Below, piece by piece: positions 59,885 through 64,000 of a DNA stretch of 64,000 bases (its first letter is position 1; each line of letters starts with the position of its first letter). This stretch comes from Myroides profundi. Lineage in GTDB: Bacteria; Bacteroidota; Bacteroidia; Flavobacteriales; Flavobacteriaceae. The notes beneath the pieces were generated by a model. That model ran no database searches, was not told the origin of the DNA, and was given only the letters and a program-made list of their open reading frames with translations. The stretch spans positions 1,364,001 to 1,428,000 of the forward strand of contig NZ_CP010817.1 of NCBI RefSeq assembly GCF_000833025.1, read 5' to 3'. The position numbers and the translations under genes are program-made.

Positions 59885-60547
59885 ATGAAAATACACAAAG
59901 AAGGGAAAGGGTCTATCCTGATAGGGGTCTGTACTTTTATTATGATTAATATACTGTCTTATGAATTGATTAGTCCTCGTTTTTGGTTTCTGCAATTAGT
60001 TATTTTTATAGTCACATTAATTCTTATAACATTGGTTATTTCTTTCTTTAGAATCCCGTCGAGAGTGTTGATACAAGACGACAATTTGGTCTTAGCTCCT
60101 TGTGATGGAAAAGTGGTTGTAATAGAAGAAGTAGAAGCAGATGAGTATTTTAAAGATAAGCGTATTCAAGTTTCTATTTTTATGAGTGTATTGAATGTAC
60201 ATGTCAATAGAAACCCAATAGAAGGGGAGGTGTTATATAGTATGTACCACAAAGGGAAACACCTAGTGGCTTGGCATCCGAAGTCTTCAACAGCTAATGA
60301 ACGTCATACTGTGGTGTATAAGCATAAGAGTGGAAGAGAGGTCTTGGCTAAACAGATAGCAGGTGCCTTAGCCAACCGTATTGTCAATTATCTTACGATA
60401 GGTAAGATCGCTAAACAAAGTGAGGAAATGGGATTTATTAAGTTCGGCTCTAGAGTTGATCTACTATTACCTTTGGATGCTAAGATTAAAGTAAAGTTAG
60501 GAGATATCGCTCAGAGTGGTATTACAACTATAGCGGAGTGGGAGTAA
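59885..60547 (+). CDS. psd: Phosphatidylserine decarboxylase, short type
   Basis: Makes phosphatidylethanolamine. 220 residues from ATG 59885, chosen because the upstream ATG (59804) lies in a terminator hairpin. Two N-terminal membrane helices (ILIGVCTFIMINILSYELI, FLQLVIFIVTLILITLVI) are followed by LAPCDGKVVVIEEVE, then IFMSVLNVHVNRNPIEGEV. The self-cleavage site is KFGSRVDLLLP (Gly-Ser), where the pyruvoyl group forms. The short form is usual in Bacteroidota. Confidence 0.92.
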   Translation: MKIHKEGKGSILIGVCTFIMINILSYELISPRFWFLQLVIFIVTLILITLVISFFRIPSRVLIQDDNLVLAPCDGKVVVIEEVEADEYFKDKRIQVSIFMSVLNVHVNRNPIEGEVLYSMYHKGKHLVAWHPKSSTANERHTVVYKHKSGREVLAKQIAGALANRIVNYLTIGKIAKQSEEMGFIKFGSRVDLLLPLDAKIKVKLGDIAQSGITTIAEWE

Positions 60548-60600
60548 ACCCAATCGCATTAACCAAATACTGTAAAGTCATTTGCGATTTTGGGTTAAAA
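60545..60600. repeat. Palindromic element related to 21654-21815
   Basis: Arms TAAACCCAATCGCA / TGCGATTTTGGGTTAA (with a small bulge) flank GCATTAACCAAATACT, which is the same 16-mer seen in the element at 21.65 kb. Confidence 0.55.
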
Positions 60601-60602
60601 TA

Positions 60603-60635
60603 AAAATGACTTTCATTAACAATGAAAGTCATTTG
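60603..60635. terminator. Bidirectional terminator between psd and the HMG-CoA synthase gene
   Basis: AAATGACTTTCATT / AATGAAAGTCATTT with loop AAC, between convergent genes. Confidence 0.75.
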
Positions 60636-60643
60636 TTATCATA

Positions 60644-62002
60644 TTATTTTACAAACTTATAGTAGCGTGCTCCTATTAGATGAGGTATTGACGACTCGAT
60701 ATAGTCTATTATAAATTCATTATTAGCAGGCAGTACGGGTGTTTTTTGCTCTTTCTTATGAAGGGCAATGTAAGTATCGAAGTCTATCGCTGTAGATTGT
60801 TTTAAAGTTTCGAAGATAGATACTTTAGGCATACCTTCTTGCCATGTACTCTGTACCTCAGCTTCGAATACTTTAGATTTAGACCCTGAACCATAAGCAA
60901 TAAATCCTAGTGTAGTATCTACTAAACTTTCTTTTGTATCGTTAAAATGAGATAGGGTCGATAACAAACCTAAGAATATAGATCCTGTATAGATATTACC
61001 TACTTCACCAGAAGCTATCTCTGATGGAGCAATCTTATTATTCACTAATTCCATATACGCTTCTGACTTAGCAAATGCTTTGATTTGGTCTTTTGCATCA
61101 GCAGCTGTTTTATCTACTAGTTCAGGATTCTCTTGTAATACTATTTCATGGAAAGTTCTACGTCCTTGGAAGCAATAAGGTAAATGCATTAAGACAGCTT
61201 TCCAATCTTGGTATACTTTCTTGTCTTTTTTATTGTTTAACTCTTTGAAGTGAGTGTACGCTTCTGTGATTCTATTGATATAGCATTCGTTAGAGTATTG
61301 TCCTTCGAATACAGGTTGATCTTTGTGTATAGAAATTTCAGCTTCTTCTATACCATGCCATGCCTCATTAGTAGAGCTTCCTGTAATGCTTTGTTTCTCT
61401 ATCGAACGATGCGGTTTAAAGAAGTCAAATACACTTTCTGTAGCTACTCCAGTCTGCCCTGTGAAAGCTAGCATACGTGGATTAGCACTAATTAATAAAG
61501 CAATAGCTCCAGCTCCTTGTGTGTATTCTCCTGTAGAAGCTAAGTCATACTTAGCGTAGTCTGTTGCGATAACAATAGCTTTTTTTGTAGGATTAGCTTT
61601 TATGAAGTCAATAGCATTCTGCATAGCATCTACTGCACCTATACAAGCGAAAGTATGATCTACAGCATCACAGTTTTTAAAAGTACCTTGTCCATAGATT
61701 TGCTCTAATAATCCTAAGGCATAAGAAGCAATAGGTTTAGAGTTGTCTAATCCGCTCTCTGTACCTACGTATATTTTAGCAATGTCTTGAGGAGCGATAG
61801 CAGGATTGTCTTTTAGTAAGCTATACGCAGCATTAGCAGCCATTGTGATTACATCTTGGTAAGTATCTAATAAAGCCATCTTTTGTAATCCAAGCCCCTT
61901 AGTTAATTTTAAAGGTTCGATATTTCGCTCGATAGCTAATGTTTCTATAGGTAAGTGAATTTTAGGGATAAAGTATGCAATACTATCTATTCCGACTTTC
62001 AT
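60644..62002 (-). CDS. Hydroxymethylglutaryl-CoA synthase family protein
   Basis: 452 residues, thiolase fold. It starts VGIDSIAYFIPKIHLPIETL. The general-base Glu is in YVGTESGLDNSKPIASY, the catalytic Cys in DHTFACIGAVDAMQNAIDFI, and the catalytic His region near MHLPYCFQGRRTF. The end has GFIAYGSGSKSKVFEAEV. It condenses acetyl-CoA with acetoacetyl-CoA for the mevalonate pathway. Flavobacteria use mevalonate for isoprenoids, which fits. The length is slightly above the bacterial mean (about 390). Confidence 0.88.
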   Translation of the reverse strand: MKVGIDSIAYFIPKIHLPIETLAIERNIEPLKLTKGLGLQKMALLDTYQDVITMAANAAYSLLKDNPAIAPQDIAKIYVGTESGLDNSKPIASYALGLLEQIYGQGTFKNCDAVDHTFACIGAVDAMQNAIDFIKANPTKKAIVIATDYAKYDLASTGEYTQGAGAIALLISANPRMLAFTGQTGVATESVFDFFKPHRSIEKQSITGSSTNEAWHGIEEAEISIHKDQPVFEGQYSNECYINRITEAYTHFKELNNKKDKKVYQDWKAVLMHLPYCFQGRRTFHEIVLQENPELVDKTAADAKDQIKAFAKSEAYMELVNNKIAPSEIASGEVGNIYTGSIFLGLLSTLSHFNDTKESLVDTTLGFIAYGSGSKSKVFEAEVQSTWQEGMPKVSIFETLKQSTAIDFDTYIALHKKEQKTPVLPANNEFIIDYIESSIPHLIGARYYKFVK

Positions 62003-62284
62003 AATCTTTACTAATTTAAATGAAGGGTAAAATTAAAGTCATTTGTTAGAAATAACTAACTAAATTGAATAAAATTTATGTAATAATGCTATGTTATTGG
62101 TTTAATGTTATTAATACATAGTTTTTATGTTTATAAAAGATTATAGTGTTTTTACGATATAGTTAGTTTAGAAAAAGGAAGAACAATAGAGACTGTACCA
62201 AAGAGAATGAAGAAAGCTAAAATGACAAGTTTAATAAAGTTTAGAGTATTGAGATTTTATGTAGTAGAACCCACTTAAATACCC
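62003..62284. other. Divergent intergenic region between the HMG-CoA synthase gene and rlmF
   Basis: About 300 bp, AT-rich. Apart from a possible -7 box for each gene (TAATTTTA on the minus strand near 62030, TAATTTTG at 62285) I see nothing. Confidence 0.4.
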
Positions 62285-62292
62285 TAATTTTG
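62285..62292 (+). promoter_or_regulatory. -7 box of rlmF
   Basis: TAATTTTG, 17 nt before the ATG; no clean -33. Confidence 0.4.
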
Positions 62293-62309
62293 CATGAAAT
62301 ATCAAGATA

Positions 62310-63218
62310 ATGAAAGAAGCAAAGAAAACGCAGAAGAAACTACACCCACGTAATAAACATCAGGATTTATATGACTTTGATAAGTTAAAACAAGTGGTGC
62401 CTGAGTTGGCAACTTTTATTATCAAGAATCCGTCAGGGATAGATACAATTGATTTTGCAAAACCTGAAGCAGTTGTTTTATTGAATAAAGCTATTCTGAT
62501 GAAGGACTATAAGATGACGTATTGGGAGATGCCTAAGACGAATCTATGTCCTCCTATCCCAGGAAGAGCTGATTATATCCACTATATAGCAGATCTACTA
62601 GCAGAGGGAAACAATGGAAAAGTACCTATAGGTAAGGGAGTGAAGATATTAGATCTAGGAATAGGAGCTAATGTGATATATCCTATTATAGGGGTGGCTG
62701 AGTATGGATGGGAATTTGTGGGGTCTGAAGTAGATGTAGTGTCTGTGAAGACGGCTAGTCATATCGTAGAGAACAACCCTCATCTAAAGAGTCATATCAG
62801 TATCCGTCAGCAACCTACTAAGCGAAATATATTAAAGAATATAATAGGAGAGAAGGAATACTTCGATGTAGTGATATGTAACCCTCCTTTCTTTAAGTCA
62901 AGAGCTGAGGTGTTGGCTAAGACTACACAGAAGTTGAGAAACCTAGGTAAAGAAGTGGTGGGTAAACCAGTACAGAACTTCAGTGGGCAGAACAACGAGT
63001 TGTGGTGTGATGGTGGAGAACTTGCCTTTATCACTAATTACATTTATGAGAGTAAGCATTTTAAAAGACAGGCAGTATGGTTCACCACTTTAGTGTCTAA
63101 TAAAGATAACCTTAAACCTCTACAGTCATTATTAAAACGAAGTGAAACTAAAGAGGTTCGTATTATAAATATGGAACAAGGAAATAAGATAAGCCGCATT
63201 TTAGCGTGGAGATATTAA
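62310..63218 (+). CDS. rlmF: 23S rRNA (adenine(1618)-N6)-methyltransferase
   Basis: Methylates A1618 of 23S rRNA. 302 residues. It begins with Lys-rich KKTQKKLHPRNKHQDLYDF, the typical RlmF opening (LHPRNxHxxxYD). The SAM site is LDLGIGANVIYPIIG. The catalytic NPPF motif is in VICNPPFFKSRAEV. Then come GGELAFITNYI and WFTTLVSNKDNLKPL. Downstream hairpin terminator at 63217-63252. Confidence 0.95.
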   Translation: MKEAKKTQKKLHPRNKHQDLYDFDKLKQVVPELATFIIKNPSGIDTIDFAKPEAVVLLNKAILMKDYKMTYWEMPKTNLCPPIPGRADYIHYIADLLAEGNNGKVPIGKGVKILDLGIGANVIYPIIGVAEYGWEFVGSEVDVVSVKTASHIVENNPHLKSHISIRQQPTKRNILKNIIGEKEYFDVVICNPPFFKSRAEVLAKTTQKLRNLGKEVVGKPVQNFSGQNNELWCDGGELAFITNYIYESKHFKRQAVWFTTLVSNKDNLKPLQSLLKRSETKEVRIINMEQGNKISRILAWRY

Positions 63219-63252
63219 TAACAAAGGATGCTATACAGCATCCTTTGTTATT
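63217..63252. terminator. Terminator between rlmF and the NADAR gene
   Basis: AATAACAAAGGATGCT / AGCATCCTTTGTTATT, short loop, between convergent genes. Confidence 0.85.
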
Positions 63253-63816
63253 TTATTTACTCATTATCATTTCTCTTACTTCCATTAAGGCAAAACCGAG
63301 TAAGTTTAGTCCATTCCATTTGACAGGAATATTTATTTTTTCATTATCCGCTGCTAAACCTACTCCCCATATGGAATCTACTGGACTAGCTTCTACTAAT
63401 ACTCTTTTTTTAGTATTGATTAGAAAGGTTTGAAGTTCTTTGTTTTGACTGAATTTATGATAGTTACCTTCTACCACGATACGATAACGATTAGTTACCC
63501 AAATATCTTCTCGAAAACCTCGTACTTCTCTTCCTAGGGCTTTCATCTCCATAGGACTTTTGGCATTCATAATGCGTTTATAGATTTCTTGATCATTGAA
63601 CAACAATGCTTTTTGTGCCATCATCCAATGTTCTGTCGAAGCATAAGACTGTCCATTGACCTCAAATCGACTAGGCCACCATTGGCTAAAGCACGCTGCT
63701 GTAATCTCTCCACTTTTGCTTTTCTGATGTCCCCAAAAGAAGATGTATTTAGATTTCTTTCCACTTTGGTACTCTTTTATATGTTTGTCTAGGCTATACT
63801 GTTGTTCGAACTCCAT
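63253..63816 (-). CDS. NADAR (YbiA-like) family protein
   Basis: 187 residues. It has SKYIFFWGHQKS, FSQWWPSRFEVNGQSYASTE, HWMMAQKALLFND, ALGREVRGF, and the end LLVEASP-like RVLVEASPVDSIWGVGLAAD. These are the conserved motifs of NADAR (N-glycosidase related to riboflavin and ADP-ribose chemistry). In bacteria, members remove ADP-ribose or hydrolyse riboflavin intermediates. No toxin partner is adjacent. The length is typical. Confidence 0.87.
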   Translation of the reverse strand: MEFEQQYSLDKHIKEYQSGKKSKYIFFWGHQKSKSGEITAACFSQWWPSRFEVNGQSYASTEHWMMAQKALLFNDQEIYKRIMNAKSPMEMKALGREVRGFREDIWVTNRYRIVVEGNYHKFSQNKELQTFLINTKKRVLVEASPVDSIWGVGLAADNEKINIPVKWNGLNLLGFALMEVREMIMSK

Positions 63817-63910
63817 TGTTATTCTGAATTATGCTGTGTAAAAATAAGGAATCCTATTCTTTAGTAAATTGTTTATTTTAGCCGAAACCCAATCAACTAA
63901 TTATTAAAAA

Positions 63911-64000
63911 ATGAAATTAAAGAAAATAGTACAGTATTTTGCGATATGTACTTTATTGATGAGCTTTTTGGCTGCTTGTAGCAATGATGATAATTCATCT
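63911..64000 (+). CDS. 5' end of a lipoprotein gene, cut by the window edge
   Basis: About 30 codons. A basic start MKLKKIVQYF, hydrophobic ICTLLMSFLA, and a lipobox ending AAC at about residue 23, followed by SNDDNSS, an Asp/Ser-rich tether typical of exported Bacteroidota lipoproteins. The remainder is outside the window. Confidence 0.7.
   Translation, partial: MKLKKIVQYFAICTLLMSFLAACSNDDNSS

Overview
The window looks like a chromosomal segment of a low-GC flavobacterium, most likely Myroides or a close relative (Flavobacteriaceae, Bacteroidota). The evidence is repeated TAnnTTTG-type promoters (mostly TATATTTG), a fused SecDF, a short phosphatidylserine decarboxylase, DUF6266, DUF4876 and DUF6850 proteins, TonB-dependent receptors, and a giant surface protein with a type IX secretion (T9SS) C-terminal signal. 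The genus is an inference from protein style, not a database result.

Layout. 1-650: 5' part of a membrane-anchored protein (minus) and tRNA-Ser(UGA). 1.1-4.4 kb: thrS-infC-rpmI-rplT translation operon, where infC starts at a non-AUG codon. 4.5-7.3 kb: CYTH protein, ftsE, lrgAB pair. 7.5-12.4 kb: giant TPR protein and an outer-membrane barrel. 12.5-19.2 kb: GreA-like protein, gyrB, mdh, secDF. 19.3-27.8 kb: a methyltransferase fused to two possible degenerate Nudix-like modules, a palindromic intergenic element, DUF4177, lgt, yidD, cysS, folE, a SUKH-like protein and DUF6266.

28.4-40.2 kb: an 11.8-kb locus encoding an MBG-repeat adhesin (signal peptide at one end, T9SS sorting domain at the other). 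It is built of 663-bp (221-residue) repeats and is broken by a 1-nt deletion and by a scrambled 32.5-36.4 kb core containing three identical, frame-breaking 358-bp units. This is either real recombinational decay or an assembly fault.

40.4-56.0 kb: a small secreted protein, a two-gene chromate transporter, a four-gene operon (TonB receptor, DUF4876 lipoprotein, DUF6850 barrel, di-heme peroxidase), flavohaemoglobin plus a Crp/Fnr regulator with a palindrome placed at about -41.5 of the hmp promoter, an MFS transporter divergent from an AraC regulator, PhzF, GNAT and a TIM-barrel-like protein. 56.0-58.0 kb: 11-bp tandem repeats and an IS3-family element with an A AAA AAG frameshift site. 58.1-64 kb: a DegT aminotransferase, four tandem tRNA-Cys-like genes with an abnormal anticodon loop, psd, an HMG-CoA synthase family enzyme, rlmF, a NADAR protein and the start of a lipoprotein.

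The most unusual items are the four tRNA-Cys-like genes, the scrambled MBG adhesin, and the methyltransferase fusion.
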